DNA of 16,349 nucleotides from Candidatus Magasanikbacteria bacterium RIFCSPLOWO2_02_FULL_44_11 (GCA_001783035.1 MFQK01000014.1:155-16503); one strand, 5' to 3'; shown: positions 1 through 8,113, counted from the first letter of the stretch. Numbers and translations: made by a program. Notes: generated from the sequence alone by a model not told the origin.

Positions 1-48
1 CGACGTGGTCGCCATAACCCGCTCAAAATGCCATTGTGTGTTCATGTA
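1..48 (+). repeat. 3' part of structured intergenic repeat, family 1 (truncated by window edge)
   Basis: Bases 1-28 match the 3' half of the repeat core at 9165-9193: a small CGAC/GTCG hairpin, then CCATAACCCGCTCAAAA. In the two complete copies (6445-6540 and 9116-9206) the AAAA run begins a right arm that pairs with a left arm upstream. Here the left arm lies outside the window, so the pairing cannot be verified. The element sits directly upstream of uvrC. Confidence 0.65.
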
Positions 49-53
49 TAAAT

Positions 54-1328
54 ATGTTAGATCAAGAATTAAAAACTATCAAACATTTAGTTGAAATACC
101 TGATGAACCAGGGATCTATTTGTTTTATAACGTTCATGGTGAATTGATATATGTAGGTAAAGCAACTTCGCTTAAAAGCCGGGTCCGCAGCTATTTCCGG
201 GGTAAACGAACCCCACGCCCGATTGAAGAGCTCATCCATGAGGTGGCGGATATTGATTGGCGCGTCACCGACTCGGTGTTGGAAGCGGTTATTGTGGAGT
301 CGTCTTACATTAAGAAATTTTTGCCAAAATATAATGTGATGGGCAAAGATAACAAGAGCTGGAATTATATAATTATTACAAATGATGAGTATCCGCAGAT
401 CATAACTTTGCGCCAACATGAGTTGGCGCTGCTTCAGAGAAATGATCCGCAACAATTGAAGCGCTTCGCGGCAACATTTGGGCCATATCCGGGACTTAAT
501 ACCAAAGCGGCTATAAAAATATTGCGTCGCTTGTTTCATTTTTCGAGTTGCGAGCCGGACAGCTCTCGCCCCTGCCTTTATTATGAGATGGGATTGTGTT
601 ATGGAGTTTGTGTTCGGGCCATCAGCCCAGCGGATTATAAGAAAAAGGTGATCAATCCCTTAAAATGGTTTTTATCCGGTAAAAAACGCCAAGTCATTAA
701 GAATTTCGAAAGACGCATGAAACAAGCTTCCAAAGCCGAAGATTACGAAGAGGCGACTTTGTTGCGCAATCAGCTCAAGAATTTATATCGAATCCATGAT
801 GTCACTTTGATTAATAAAAGTTTTTTTGAGGAAGAAATTGAATGGGAGGGATCTTTTTTACCAACCGGTCAACCGCTGCGAATCGAAGGTTATGATATTT
901 CCAACCTGGGACCGACCCACAAGGTGGGGAGCATGGTGGTATTCAACGCCCATGGTCCGGTAAAATCTGAATATCGTAAATTTAACATCAAGACAGTTGA
1001 AGGCCAAAATGATGTTGATTCATTGGCCGAGGTGCTGGAACGACGTCTGAAACGTAATGATTGGGACAAGCCAGATGTTGTTTTATTAGACGGAGGACTG
1101 CCGCAAATTAATCGAATAAAAAAAGTGTTCATAGAGCGCGGAGTCACTATTCCGTTTGTTGGTATCGCCAAAGGGGCTGAGCGTAAAAGTAATAATATTA
1201 TTCTTGGCACTAAAACACAGGAGTTCGTTAACTGGGTGTCGAAACACCAAAACCTGCTTATCAGGGTGAGAGATGAAGCTCATCGGTTTGCGATTGCTTT
1301 TAATAGAAGCAAAAGAAAGGTACAATAA
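54..1328 (+). CDS. uvrC: Short UvrC-like excinuclease subunit C lacking the HhH domain
   Basis: UvrC makes the dual incisions of nucleotide excision repair in complex with UvrB. Residues are numbered from the ATG at 54 (424 aa). A GIY-YIG nuclease domain is visible at the N-terminus (GIY 20-22, YVG 33-35, conserved Glu near 77). Next come four cysteines (166, 174, 182, 186) in the place where UvrC carries an Fe-S cluster, a UVR-type helical hairpin (about 212-247) and an RNase H-like nuclease domain (EGYDISN 278-284, LLDGG 344-348, RDEAHRF 406-412). The protein stops right after that domain, so the C-terminal helix-hairpin-helix tandem of ordinary UvrC (about 600 aa) is missing. An in-frame GTG at 36 would add six residues (MCSCIN) with no family support, so the ATG was preferred. 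The methyltransferase gene begins 4 nt after the stop. Confidence 0.9.
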   Translation: MLDQELKTIKHLVEIPDEPGIYLFYNVHGELIYVGKATSLKSRVRSYFRGKRTPRPIEELIHEVADIDWRVTDSVLEAVIVESSYIKKFLPKYNVMGKDNKSWNYIIITNDEYPQIITLRQHELALLQRNDPQQLKRFAATFGPYPGLNTKAAIKILRRLFHFSSCEPDSSRPCLYYEMGLCYGVCVRAISPADYKKKVINPLKWFLSGKKRQVIKNFERRMKQASKAEDYEEATLLRNQLKNLYRIHDVTLINKSFFEEEIEWEGSFLPTGQPLRIEGYDISNLGPTHKVGSMVVFNAHGPVKSEYRKFNIKTVEGQNDVDSLAEVLERRLKRNDWDKPDVVLLDGGLPQINRIKKVFIERGVTIPFVGIAKGAERKSNNIILGTKTQEFVNWVSKHQNLLIRVRDEAHRFAIAFNRSKRKVQ

Positions 1329-1332
1329 TACT

Positions 1333-2094
1333 ATGTCTAAAAAAATAAACACATCTTGGGGATCTGAGGCTGATTGGTACAGTGAGCTTCTTAATCAAGA
1401 GGGAACTTATCAAAAAGAAGTTATCTTACCAAACCTTTTTCGATTGGCGGCTGTTAAAAAAGGACAACGAGTGCTTGAACTTGGTTGCGGAACCGGTTTT
1501 TTTTGCAGGGCGTTTGCCGAAGCCGGTGCGCAGGTGGTTGGAGTGGATATCGGTCGGGAGCTTATTTCCAAAGCCGAATCTATCGCTAACCCATCAGTTT
1601 CATACCGGGTTGCTTCCGCAGATTCTGTTCCATTTATAGCGTCTGCAAGCATAGATTGCATCATAATTGTTTTATCTTTGCAGAATATTGAAAACGCCGG
1701 CCAGGTTATAAAAGAGAGTTTACGCGTGCTTAAACCGTCCGGCCGGGTACTTATCGTACTTAATCACCCGGCTTTTCGGATACCGGGAAGCTCAAGTTGG
1801 GGTTGGGACGAAAAAAATATCGTGCAATATCGCCGGTTGGATAGGTATTTATCAGAAATGAAAGCGCCGATTCAAATGCATCCAGGCGCCGATCCCAAGA
1901 AAATTACCTGGTCTTTTCATAGGCCGCTGCAATTTTACTTTAAGCTTTTTTCCAAAAACGGATTTAGCGTGGTACGTTTAGAAGAATGGAGCTCTCATAC
2001 CAAAACGCCCCACGGCCCGAGGGCAGACGCGGAAAATCGAGCTAGGGCCGAATTCCCGCTTTTTATGTGCTTGGAGCTTCGGAAAACGCCGTAA
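1333..2094 (+). CDS. Class I SAM-dependent methyltransferase, substrate unknown
   Basis: The protein has 253 aa from the ATG at 1333. It is a Rossmann-type methyltransferase: motif I is VLELGCGTGFF (about 47-57), followed by an acidic VVGVDIG strand end (about residue 72) and the post-motif SLRVLKPSGRVLIVLNHP typical of the UbiE/Coq5 or Methyltransf_11 group. The C-terminal half (HPAFRIPGSSSWGWDE and later) resembles small-molecule methyltransferases rather than rRNA enzymes, but the substrate cannot be read from sequence. An upstream in-frame start at 1273 lies inside uvrC and is rejected. A TACAAT box at 1321-1326 ends 6 nt before the ATG, suggesting a leaderless transcript that starts at the end of uvrC. 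Confidence 0.8.
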   Translation: MSKKINTSWGSEADWYSELLNQEGTYQKEVILPNLFRLAAVKKGQRVLELGCGTGFFCRAFAEAGAQVVGVDIGRELISKAESIANPSVSYRVASADSVPFIASASIDCIIIVLSLQNIENAGQVIKESLRVLKPSGRVLIVLNHPAFRIPGSSSWGWDEKNIVQYRRLDRYLSEMKAPIQMHPGADPKKITWSFHRPLQFYFKLFSKNGFSVVRLEEWSSHTKTPHGPRADAENRARAEFPLFMCLELRKTP

Positions 2095-2096
2095 TC

Positions 2097-2125
2097 TTGA
2101 CAAAAAATCTCTTTTCATTTAGAAT
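2097..2125 (+). promoter_or_regulatory. Sigma70-type promoter for the zinc-ribbon gene and rplY
   Basis: TTGACA at 2097-2102, a 17 nt spacer, and TAGAAT at 2120-2125. The ATG of the next gene is 11 nt after the -10 box, so the expected leader is about 5 nt and there is no Shine-Dalgarno sequence. Confidence 0.75.
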
Positions 2126-2136
2126 AGCGCTACTTT

Positions 2137-2481
2137 ATGGGGTTACCAAAAAAGATGGAATCGTGGCGAGCAGCGTTAAAATTCATTAATCGTTGCCCTA
2201 TTTGCGGATCAAATTATTCGTCTGATCGAGCTAGGTTGTTTGCAAAAAATGATACAGCCAATTTGATCCACCTGACATGTTCCAAATGCAGCAGTTATTT
2301 TATAGCCATGGTTCTGTTTGTCGGGCGAGGATTAAGCTCTGTGGGCATGGTGACCGATTTGAGTTTTGAAGATATTTCGCGACTGCACAAGACCATGCCT
2401 TTCACAATCAATGACATGATCGGCGGCTACGAAACAATCCATCATAAATTTTTTTTACATAGTCTAATAATCAAAGATTAG
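2137..2481 (+). CDS. Small zinc-ribbon protein of unknown function
   Basis: This 114 aa protein has two CxxC knuckles (C20-x2-C23 and C48-x2-C51), which probably bind one structural zinc. After the knuckles comes a hydrophobic stretch SSYFIAMVLFVGRGLSSVGMV (split here as 52-60 and 61-72), then an acidic segment DLSFEDISRLHKTMPFTIND that resembles the C-terminus of small hypothetical proteins seen beside bL25 in CPR genomes (recalled, not searched). Its stop codon is one base before the rplY start, so the two genes form one operon with probable translational coupling. This suggests a translation-related or regulatory role, but that is context only. Confidence 0.75.
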   Translation: MGLPKKMESWRAALKFINRCPICGSNYSSDRARLFAKNDTANLIHLTCSKCSSYFIAMVLFVGRGLSSVGMVTDLSFEDISRLHKTMPFTINDMIGGYETIHHKFFLHSLIIKD

Positions 2482-2482
2482 T

Positions 2483-3226
2483 ATGAATTATGTGTTAACG
2501 GCTGAACAACGGAACGTCAAAGGAGAAAAAGTTCGAGTTGATAATTTGATCCCGGCTGTTGTTTATGGCGCTGAAAAAGGAGCTCAATCACTTTCTCTCG
2601 TCGGTCGTGATTTTTTGAAATTATATAAAAAAGCCGGTGAGTCCAGCCTGATTGATTTATCGGTCGATGGACAGGATATCGGTAAGGTTTTGATTCAAGA
2701 TGTCCAATTTGATCCGGTTTCGGACCATATTATTCACGTTGATTTGCGTCGTATCGACATGACTAAGGCTATGACTGCTCCGGTGACTTTGCGTTTTGTT
2801 GGCGAGGCCCCTGTAGTGAAAGCATCCGGCGGTACTTTGGTGACAACTGTTTCCATCGTGACCGTAAAATGTTTGCCAAATGATTTGGTTTCTCATATCG
2901 ATGTGGATATGACCGTACTGAAGACATATGAGGATGTTATTAAATTGAAAGATATTAAACTTCCGGCCGGGATTGAAATTACCAATCCGCATGCTGATGA
3001 CTTGATCGCGAAAGCGGTGCCTGCTATGACCGAAGAAGAAATCAAAGCGATGGAAGAAGCTTCGGTGGCCGACGTTTCGAAGATTGAGTTGGCTGGCAAG
3101 AAGAAAGAAGAAGAGGGTGAAGAAGGTGCCGCTCCTGCTGAAGGCGCGCCAGCTGCCGGTGAGGCTAAGGATGCGAAGAAGCCGGAAGCGAAGAAAGAAG
3201 AGGGGAAGAAGGAAGCAAAGAAATAA
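2483..3226 (+). CDS. rplY: Ribosomal protein bL25, long CTC/TL5 type
   Basis: bL25 binds 5S rRNA in the large ribosomal subunit. The 247 aa protein has the N-terminal 5S-binding domain (about 1-92: VRVDNLIPAVVYG, then QDVQFDPVSDHIIHVDL) and the second CTC-type beta domain (about 95-190: APVTLRFVGEAPVVK, then LPAGIEITNPHADDLIAK). A low-complexity tail rich in Glu, Ala and Lys follows from about residue 195 to the end. The ATG comes one base after the upstream stop. Downstream is a palindromic element with an internal terminator (3239-3367), which probably ends this operon. Confidence 0.93.
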   Translation: MNYVLTAEQRNVKGEKVRVDNLIPAVVYGAEKGAQSLSLVGRDFLKLYKKAGESSLIDLSVDGQDIGKVLIQDVQFDPVSDHIIHVDLRRIDMTKAMTAPVTLRFVGEAPVVKASGGTLVTTVSIVTVKCLPNDLVSHIDVDMTVLKTYEDVIKLKDIKLPAGIEITNPHADDLIAKAVPAMTEEEIKAMEEASVADVSKIELAGKKKEEEGEEGAAPAEGAPAAGEAKDAKKPEAKKEEGKKEAKK

Positions 3227-3238
3227 ATATTTAACAGG

Positions 3239-3367
3239 TAGCACAAATAGTTGTGTCATCAGGACACAGAATAAAACGGTCGCTTTGGGCGACCGTTTTT
3301 TCTTCCGCATCGTCCGCTCGCGAGAGCGTCCTGCGGCGAGTTCCCGATGACACAACTATTTGTGCTA
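3239..3367. repeat. Palindromic intergenic element, family 2 (inverted copy)
   Basis: The outer arms 3239-3260 and 3346-3367 are a perfect 22 bp inverted repeat (left arm begins TAGCACAAATAG; right arm ends CTATTTGTGCTA). Inside are a terminator-like hairpin (3273-3299) and a second GC-rich part (GCTC-GCGA-GAGC near 3315-3326). The reverse complement of the interior aligns with the interior of the element at 10148-10266: shared blocks include GCAGG, CTCGC, GGAAG, AAAACGG, CCGTTTTAT and CTGTGT. The outer arms of the two elements are unrelated in sequence, although each is self-complementary. Confidence 0.85.
3273..3305. terminator. Intrinsic terminator, probably bidirectional, after rplY
   Basis: A perfect 11 bp stem: AAAACGGTCGC (3273-3283) pairs with GCGACCGTTTT (3289-3299), with a TTTGG loop and a T run to 3301 on the + strand. 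The leading A run gives a T run on the other strand. Confidence 0.85.
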
Positions 3368-3382
3368 ACCTTTTTATATTTG

Positions 3383-3391
3383 TGGTATACT
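3383..3391 (+). promoter_or_regulatory. Extended -10 promoter for the DUF3048 gene
   Basis: TGG-TATACT is an extended -10 box (TATACT at 3386-3391) ending 11 nt before the ATG at 3403. No good -35 at 17 nt spacing was seen. The upstream DNA is the right arm of the palindromic element. Confidence 0.6.
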
Positions 3392-3402
3392 TATTCTTGC
3401 CT

Positions 3403-4431
3403 ATGAAAAATGGAAAGAAGAAAATTCGATTAGCTTTGGCTTTGGTTTTTGTACTGGTTGTTGCCGCGGTGGTCGGTTATTTTATTTTTATCCGAAAGAA
3501 TGAGGGAACGCCGCTGGGACAAGTGACGCAGGCCGAACCGATTAAGTTTTACAGCCAATTAGACGGAACAGTCGTTGCGGAGGCTGGTCAGGTGCCGCGC
3601 GTGGTTGGCGTCATGGTTGACAACCATCCTGATGCACGACCACAGCAGGCCGGACTTTCCAAAGCGAGCATTGTCTATGAGGCGCTGGCTGAGGGTGGCA
3701 TCACTCGCTATTTGGCTATTTTTACCGCTTCGAGTTCGGTAGAAAAAGTAGGGCCCGTGCGCAGCGCCCGTCCGTATTATTTAGATTGGATTCGCGAGTA
3801 TGGCGAAAGTCCCTATATGCACTGTGGTGGTTCGCCTGAAGCCTTGTCGTTGATCAGCCGGCTTGGTCTTTTTTCGTTGAATGAATTTGTTTACAGTGAT
3901 TATTATTGGCGCGATAATAAATATTATGTGCCGCATAATTTATTTACCAATAGCAGCCTTTGGGAAAAAGTTTTAGCCAAGCAGGGAGCGCAACGTCCGA
4001 CCAAAGAATGGTCAGGTTGGTTGTTTGAAAAAACGCCATCGACTAGCACGTCGAGTGTCAGTGCGGCGACGATCAGGTATGATAGTTATTATAAAGTTGG
4101 TTGGAAGTACGATGGCAAGCAGTATGTGCGGACGATAAATGGTGTTGGCCACTTAGATGCCGGCGCGCCGATCACAGCCGATACGATTATCATCCAGGAA
4201 GTAGGTACGAAGGTTATTGACGATGTGGGCCGCAAAGAGCTCGATACGATTGGCGCGGGCGATTTGCGTGTCCTGAAGCATGGGACGATGGTTCGTGGCA
4301 TTTGGAAAAAAGAATCAGTGACGGGTCGGACCAAATTTTTTGATCAAGCTGGCCAGGAAATACCGCTCGCGGCCGGACATATTTGGGTTGAAGTAGTACC
4401 CGTGAAGACACCCGTTGAGATTACGAGTTAA
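3403..4431 (+). CDS. Membrane-anchored DUF3048 (YerB-like) protein
   Basis: The 342 aa protein has one N-terminal membrane segment (about 8-30, ALALVFVLVVAAVVGYFIF after a Lys/Arg-rich start), so the rest is expected outside the membrane. The extracellular part matches the DUF3048 family (YerB of Bacillus is a member): MVDNHPDARPQ (71-81), IVYEALAEGGITRYLAIF (90-107), GPVRSARPYYLDW (117-129) and HCGGSPEA (140-147). The second half (about 215-335) fits the DUF3048 C-terminal domain. There is no lipobox cysteine, unlike lipoprotein members. The biochemical function of the family is not known to me. The last 11 bases overlap the end of prmC on the other strand. An in-frame start at 3253 falls inside the palindromic element and is rejected. 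Confidence 0.85.
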   Translation: MKNGKKKIRLALALVFVLVVAAVVGYFIFIRKNEGTPLGQVTQAEPIKFYSQLDGTVVAEAGQVPRVVGVMVDNHPDARPQQAGLSKASIVYEALAEGGITRYLAIFTASSSVEKVGPVRSARPYYLDWIREYGESPYMHCGGSPEALSLISRLGLFSLNEFVYSDYYWRDNKYYVPHNLFTNSSLWEKVLAKQGAQRPTKEWSGWLFEKTPSTSTSSVSAATIRYDSYYKVGWKYDGKQYVRTINGVGHLDAGAPITADTIIIQEVGTKVIDDVGRKELDTIGAGDLRVLKHGTMVRGIWKKESVTGRTKFFDQAGQEIPLAAGHIWVEVVPVKTPVEITS

Positions 4432-5350
4432 GCGCGGCTATTACTAAACGGTCTCGCCCGGCGAGATCTTTTTTTATAGTTGTTTTGGCGTTTGGAAAAT
4501 AGTTGTGAATTATTTTTATCAATTCGGGCGGCTGCATGTGATCAATTTCGCAAACAACAGTGGTAGGGGCGGCTACATTGGTGGCCGGGGCAATGATTTT
4601 TGTGGAGGAGGCAACGTTTCTTTGCTGCAGTTGTTCAAATAATTCTTCGTACAGCGCCAGCACGTTTTTTTTAGCGACTAAGGCTTGGTAGGGCTCGCGT
4701 TGGATAGATGGTTCGTTCGCAAATTGTTCGTGCGTGAGATACGGCAGATTGGCGGTGATAACGAGTGGCGTATTCCCGGAAAAAATAGAAGCGGGCAGAG
4801 GAGTGAGCAGGTTGCCGCGCAAAAAAGTTATTGGCGTTTGGTGTTTTTTGGTATTTTTTTGAGCAATCTGAAGCGCGCGCGAGCTGGTATCAATCGCCCA
4901 AACAATAATTGGAGCGGTGGTGTTTTTTAAAATCGCAATCGGAATGCAGCCCGATCCGGTGCCCACATCAACGACTATCGCTGCAGCACTAGTATTTTTT
5001 AGAAAGTCGTTATTTTTTAAAGTTTTGCTATTTTTTGGATCCGCAATAATTTTCAAAGTTTCTTCAACCAACAATTCAGTTTCAGGGCGGGGGATAAGGG
5101 TGTGTTTAGAAACGATAAAATCTAAACCAAAAAATTCTTTGTGTCCGATAATAGCAGCGACGCTATAGCCTTTTTTTCTTTGGGAAACGTACCAGCGAAA
5201 GCGCGCGTATTGAAAAAGATTTAAAGATGCCTGCGGGTGCGACAAAATAAAAGCGCTGTTTTGGTGAAGCAGCGCGCTAAGAAAAATAACGACATCGCGG
5301 TCGGCGATGGTGGTGCTAAAGCGTTGACGCAAAGTTTCCAACCTCAACAT
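4421..5350 (-). CDS. prmC: Peptide chain release factor N5-glutamine methyltransferase PrmC
   Basis: PrmC methylates the Gln of the GGQ motif of release factors. The protein has 309 aa from the ATG at 5350. The N-terminal helical domain spans about 1-80. The catalytic domain shows IPRPETE (87-93), SAM motif I VVDVGTGSGCIPIAI (126-140), an acidic residue after the second strand (WAID, 151-154), NLPY (201-204) in place of the classical NPPY, and DLAGRDRLV (295-303) at the end. A 336 aa version with an earlier start would overlap prfA and its extra N-terminus is not family-like. Stop and start of prfA and prmC are one base apart (TAATATG), so the target and its modifying enzyme are translationally coupled. 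Confidence 0.93.
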   Translation of the reverse strand: MLRLETLRQRFSTTIADRDVVIFLSALLHQNSAFILSHPQASLNLFQYARFRWYVSQRKKGYSVAAIIGHKEFFGLDFIVSKHTLIPRPETELLVEETLKIIADPKNSKTLKNNDFLKNTSAAAIVVDVGTGSGCIPIAILKNTTAPIIVWAIDTSSRALQIAQKNTKKHQTPITFLRGNLLTPLPASIFSGNTPLVITANLPYLTHEQFANEPSIQREPYQALVAKKNVLALYEELFEQLQQRNVASSTKIIAPATNVAAPTTVVCEIDHMQPPELIKIIHNYFPNAKTTIKKDLAGRDRLVIAALNS

Positions 5351-5351
5351 A

Positions 5352-6425
5352 TTAGGCGGTGAGCGGCGCTTCGTCGAGTTCCGTGGCTTCGGCTGTTTGT
5401 AGAGCAATAATAATCGGTTCGATACGGCCATCCATAATAACCGGAAGGTTGTTCCAGTTCTCGTGGATGCGATGGTCCGTCAAGCGATCTTGTGGAAAGT
5501 TATAAGTTCGAATTTTTTCACTGCGGTCGCCGGAGCCGATTTGAGCGCGTCGTTTTTCAGTCAGTGCGGCCATCTTTTTTTCTCGTTCCTGTTCGTACAG
5601 GCGAGAGCGCAGGACCGCCATAGCTTTTTCACGATTAGCGGTTTGGGAACGTTCGTCCTGGCATTGTACGACCGTGTTGGTCGGGATGTGTACAATGCGC
5701 ACCGCCGAATAAGTGGTGTTAACACTCTGGCCGCCGGCGCCACCGGAACAAAATGTGTCGATACGCAAATCTTTGGCTTCAATTTTCATTTCTGTTTCCT
5801 CAATTTCCGGAAGAACAACTACTGTCACCGTAGAAGTGTGGACCCGGCCGGCTTTTTCCGTGTCAGGGACACGCTGGACGCGGTGGACGCCCATTTCCCA
5901 TTTTAAGAATTTGTAGACATTTTTGCCTTTGATGGAAAAAACCACTTCTTTATAGCCGCCGATGCCGATGGCGTTCGTATCAAGAAGGTTAGTTTTCCAG
6001 CCTTTACTTTCGGCATATTTACTATACATGCGGAAAAGTTCGGCCGCGAAAAGCGCAGATTCGTCGCCACCTACTCCGGCCCGGATTTCCAAAATGACAT
6101 TTTTTTTGTCGAGCGGGTCCTGGGGGCGCGTCATATCGGCCAACTCTTTTTCGAGAGCGATTTTTTTAGCGTTCAATTCCGGTAAATCAGCCTTAGCAAG
6201 GCCCTGCATTTCACCGGCTGTAGCATCATTGGCCATTGTTTCTGTCTCGGTAATATTTTTTTCTACAGCGGCCAGCTCAGCGATTTTTTCCGTCGTTGGC
6301 TTCAAGTCAGTATATTCTTGGGAAATGTCCTTTAATTTATTTTGATCATTAATAATAGCCGGATTTTGCAAATCAGACTCTAGACGCTGAAATTTTTCTA
6401 ACAGTTGTTTATATTTAGAATGCAT
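5352..6425 (-). CDS. prfA: Peptide chain release factor 1
   Basis: RF1 reads UAA/UAG and triggers release of the finished peptide. The protein has 357 aa, a normal length. It has an N-terminal coiled-coil domain (1-100), the segment [18 protein letters not shown] with the RF1-type PxT stop-codon motif (PDT, 187-189), and the catalytic GGQ (231-233) inside [10 protein letters not shown]. The C-terminal portion contains [15 protein letters not shown] (306-320), conserved in RF1. No Shine-Dalgarno sequence is visible before the ATG at 6425. The preceding 100 bp hold a palindromic element. prmC follows directly. Confidence 0.96.
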   Translation of the reverse strand: MHSKYKQLLEKFQRLESDLQNPAIINDQNKLKDISQEYTDLKPTTEKIAELAAVEKNITETETMANDATAGEMQGLAKADLPELNAKKIALEKELADMTRPQDPLDKKNVILEIRAGVGGDESALFAAELFRMYSKYAESKGWKTNLLDTNAIGIGGYKEVVFSIKGKNVYKFLKWEMGVHRVQRVPDTEKAGRVHTSTVTVVVLPEIEETEMKIEAKDLRIDTFCSGGAGGQSVNTTYSAVRIVHIPTNTVVQCQDERSQTANREKAMAVLRSRLYEQEREKKMAALTEKRRAQIGSGDRSEKIRTYNFPQDRLTDHRIHENWNNLPVIMDGRIEPIIIALQTAEATELDEAPLTA

Positions 6426-6444
6426 ATTTTTTTATTGTTTGGAG

Positions 6445-6540
6445 ACGTTCTTGATTTATGTTTTTCGCTTTCCTCGGCCGCGAGGCCTCAGGGCGACGAC
6501 TGCGGTCGTCGAACCCGCTCAAAACACAATTCAAGAACGT
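6445..6540 (+). repeat. Palindromic intergenic element, family 1 (complete copy)
   Basis: The outer arms ACGTTCTTGA (6445-6454) and TCAAGAACGT (6531-6540) pair perfectly, and the stem continues through GTTTT/AAAAC (6460-6464 with 6521-6525). The core holds hairpin 1, CCTCG-GCCG-CGAGG (6472-6485), and hairpin 2, CGACGAC-TGCG-GTCGTCG (6494-6511), closed by GGG/CCC (6491-6493 with 6514-6516). The core matches 9131-9193 and bases 1-28. It would fold as a three-way junction. It lies between prfA and rpmE, antisense to both. Confidence 0.85.
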
Positions 6541-6565
6541 ATCTCTCTCACCCAAAAATAAATAA

Positions 6566-6592
6566 AAACAGACCTCAAAAGAAAGTCTGTTT
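6566..6592 (-). terminator. Intrinsic terminator of rpmE
   Basis: Read on the - strand, AAACAGAC pairs with GTCTGTTT (8 bp stem), followed by TTATTTATTTTT. It starts 11 nt after the rpmE stop. Confidence 0.8.
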
Positions 6593-6602
6593 AAAAATTC
6601 AG

Positions 6603-6908
6603 CTACGCTTCTGACTTCTCGGTTTTTTCCGACTTTTTAGCAGTGCGTTTGGCGGCGACGGCGGCTTTTTTTACTTTTTTACCTTTGCGTTGCGCGGCGG
6701 CGGCAGCCACTTTACCCATTTTTTCCTGGAATTTTTCGACGCGACGGGCGGTGTCGACAAATTTTTGTTTGCCGGTATAAAAAGGATGGCATTGATTGCA
6801 CAATTCCACGCGGATTTCTTTCATGGTACTGCCGGTGACAAAGGTATTGCCGCAAGCGCAGGTAACCTTCGTGTCGGTGTTGTATTGAGGATGGATTGCT
6901 GTTTTCAT
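6603..6908 (-). CDS. rpmE: Ribosomal protein bL31 with basic C-terminal extension
   Basis: bL31 sits at the subunit interface of the ribosome. The 101 aa protein has the zinc-binding cysteines of the C+ form: C17 and C19 (CAC), C37 and C40 ([18 protein letters not shown]). The normal bL31 fold ends near residue 62. Beyond it lies a tail of Lys and Ala with Glu at the end ([20 protein letters not shown] and on), unlike the usual about 70 aa form. It has its own promoter (6935-6963) and terminator, so it is a single-gene unit. Confidence 0.93.
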   Translation of the reverse strand: MKTAIHPQYNTDTKVTCACGNTFVTGSTMKEIRVELCNQCHPFYTGKQKFVDTARRVEKFQEKMGKVAAAAAQRKGKKVKKAAVAAKRTAKKSEKTEKSEA

Positions 6909-6934
6909 AAAAATGGATAATTTCGTGTGCGCCT

Positions 6935-6963
6935 AGTATAGCCTAAGGTGGCATTTTTGTCAA
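6935..6963 (-). promoter_or_regulatory. Sigma70-type promoter of rpmE
   Basis: On the - strand: TTGACA (6963-6958), a 17 nt spacer, TATACT (6940-6935). This is a near-consensus promoter. The leader to the ATG at 6908 is about 20 nt. Confidence 0.85.
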
Positions 6964-6994
6964 TAAGTTTGCTATCCGAACCAAAGGCGGCGGC

Positions 6995-7023
6995 TTGGAA
7001 ACTGACCGGTACTATGGTATTAT
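6995..7023 (+). promoter_or_regulatory. Promoter of the 352 aa helical protein gene
   Basis: TTGGAA (6995-7000), a 17 nt spacer, and TATTAT (7018-7023). It argues for a start at the ATG-ATG pair at 7043/7046 rather than upstream start codons that overlap the promoter itself. Confidence 0.55.
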
Positions 7024-7042
7024 GACAGTAGTAAATATTTTT

Positions 7043-8101
7043 ATGATGCCAGAAAGAAAACGTGTTGCCTCTCATCCTCACACCGAAAAGAAAGTGTCAG
7101 CTATAAAAGAATCGACCGAAGCTAAACCTAATTTTTCAGTTCTCGGTCTGGAAAAAGCGGAGAGGGGATATAATCCATCCAAAGAGTGGGCCGAGGCGAA
7201 TGGCGGTAGCGCCGGCTTAGTCAGGGCCGGAGTGGAAAGATTTTCCAAAGAATTTTCGACCAAAAAATTGCGAAGTTTTTTGTTTGGCTTTGGAAAAAAT
7301 TTGTCAGCTCTGACAATGGAGGGGGGTAAAGATTTCATACGAGAGGAAGTGGCCAAAAAACATTTTACCGCTGAGCAACAAGCCGATTTTGAGAAAACCG
7401 TTAACGAGGTTATTGAAAAAGCATCGGAAAGATTAGGAAAATCCGCGGAACGAATTGATAAAATCAAGGAGGAATTGGATCGACAGGAAATTGAAAAATT
7501 AGGCGTCCAACTTTATCGACGGCTTAAATGTCTCAAGGCTATTCTGGATGATTGTGAGGGTACGGCTCAAGAAGTTTTATCGGAACAGGTGGTTAATCTT
7601 TTGGCCGAAGTCGAGGAGCTTACCGAGAGGCCCGAGCCGAAAATGGTTTTAAAAGAATTGCAGCGTATGGGGGTAGAAAAAATCGCCCCTCTTGAAAAAG
7701 ACACTTCAGTAGAAATAAAGAAAGAGCTTATTCATTCCATCGATGAGCTTGGAAAAAAATTAGATGAAACGTATCAACAACTTTTGACCAAACGTGATTA
7801 TATCGAACAATACGGTTTGTCGAAAGCGGCCCTTGGCTTGGATTCGTTTTTGTACTCGCCAAATCCGCAGTCGGCTATTCGTGATTTTATAGGTGAAGAA
7901 AGAAAAAAAATCGAAGTCGGCGGGCCGGATCTTGATTTTGGTCCGAGTCATTACAGCGGCCCCATCCAGTTAACATTGCAGCTTAGAGATTGGGTCCGTA
8001 CTTTTCAAAAGATGTTAAATACCGTTATCGAGCATCAACAAAGCCACCCGCCGGCTAAGCCCGGTTTTTTGAGTCGGATCTTTAACCGTCCGAAGACATA
8101 A
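7043..8101 (+). CDS. Hypothetical helical protein of unknown function
   Basis: I do not recognise this family. From the ATG at 7043 the product has 352 aa. There is no signal peptide and no membrane segment. The first 60 residues are Ser/Lys-rich and probably disordered. Residues of about 80-260 are almost entirely predicted helix, with many charged heptad-like stretches (FEKTVNEVIEKASERLGKSA and further), so coiled coil is likely. The C-terminus contains GGPDLDFGPSHYSGPIQLTL before a last helix, and ends FLSRIFNRPKT. The final codons and stop lie in a 16 bp tandem duplication (8084-8113). Its neighbours (rpmE, rpsB) are unrelated to any guess of function. Confidence 0.75.
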   Translation: MMPERKRVASHPHTEKKVSAIKESTEAKPNFSVLGLEKAERGYNPSKEWAEANGGSAGLVRAGVERFSKEFSTKKLRSFLFGFGKNLSALTMEGGKDFIREEVAKKHFTAEQQADFEKTVNEVIEKASERLGKSAERIDKIKEELDRQEIEKLGVQLYRRLKCLKAILDDCEGTAQEVLSEQVVNLLAEVEELTERPEPKMVLKELQRMGVEKIAPLEKDTSVEIKKELIHSIDELGKKLDETYQQLLTKRDYIEQYGLSKAALGLDSFLYSPNPQSAIRDFIGEERKKIEVGGPDLDFGPSHYSGPIQLTLQLRDWVRTFQKMLNTVIEHQQSHPPAKPGFLSRIFNRPKT

Positions 8102-8113
8102 CCGTCCGAAGAC
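8084..8113 (+). repeat. Tandem duplication, 14 bp unit at 16 bp period
   Basis: AACCGTCCGAAGAC occurs at 8084-8097 and again at 8100-8113. The first copy is the end of the upstream gene with its stop just after. The second runs into the -35 box of the rpsB promoter. Confidence 0.9.

Noticed and set aside
2657..3355. A 232 aa frame antisense to rplY
   Set aside because: It is a shadow of the bL25 gene and the downstream hairpin, with no family features.
3253..3402. Upstream extension of the DUF3048 gene to 3253
   Set aside because: The extra 50 codons translate the palindromic element. The ATG at 3403 follows a -10 box and starts a proper membrane anchor.
6464..6523. Family 1 repeat core as a tRNA or tRNA-like gene
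   Set aside because: The two-hairpin junction and a GTCGAACCC-like string (6508-6516) resemble a T-arm, but there is no anticodon arm, acceptor stem or CCA pattern, and the other copies lack the T-loop consensus.
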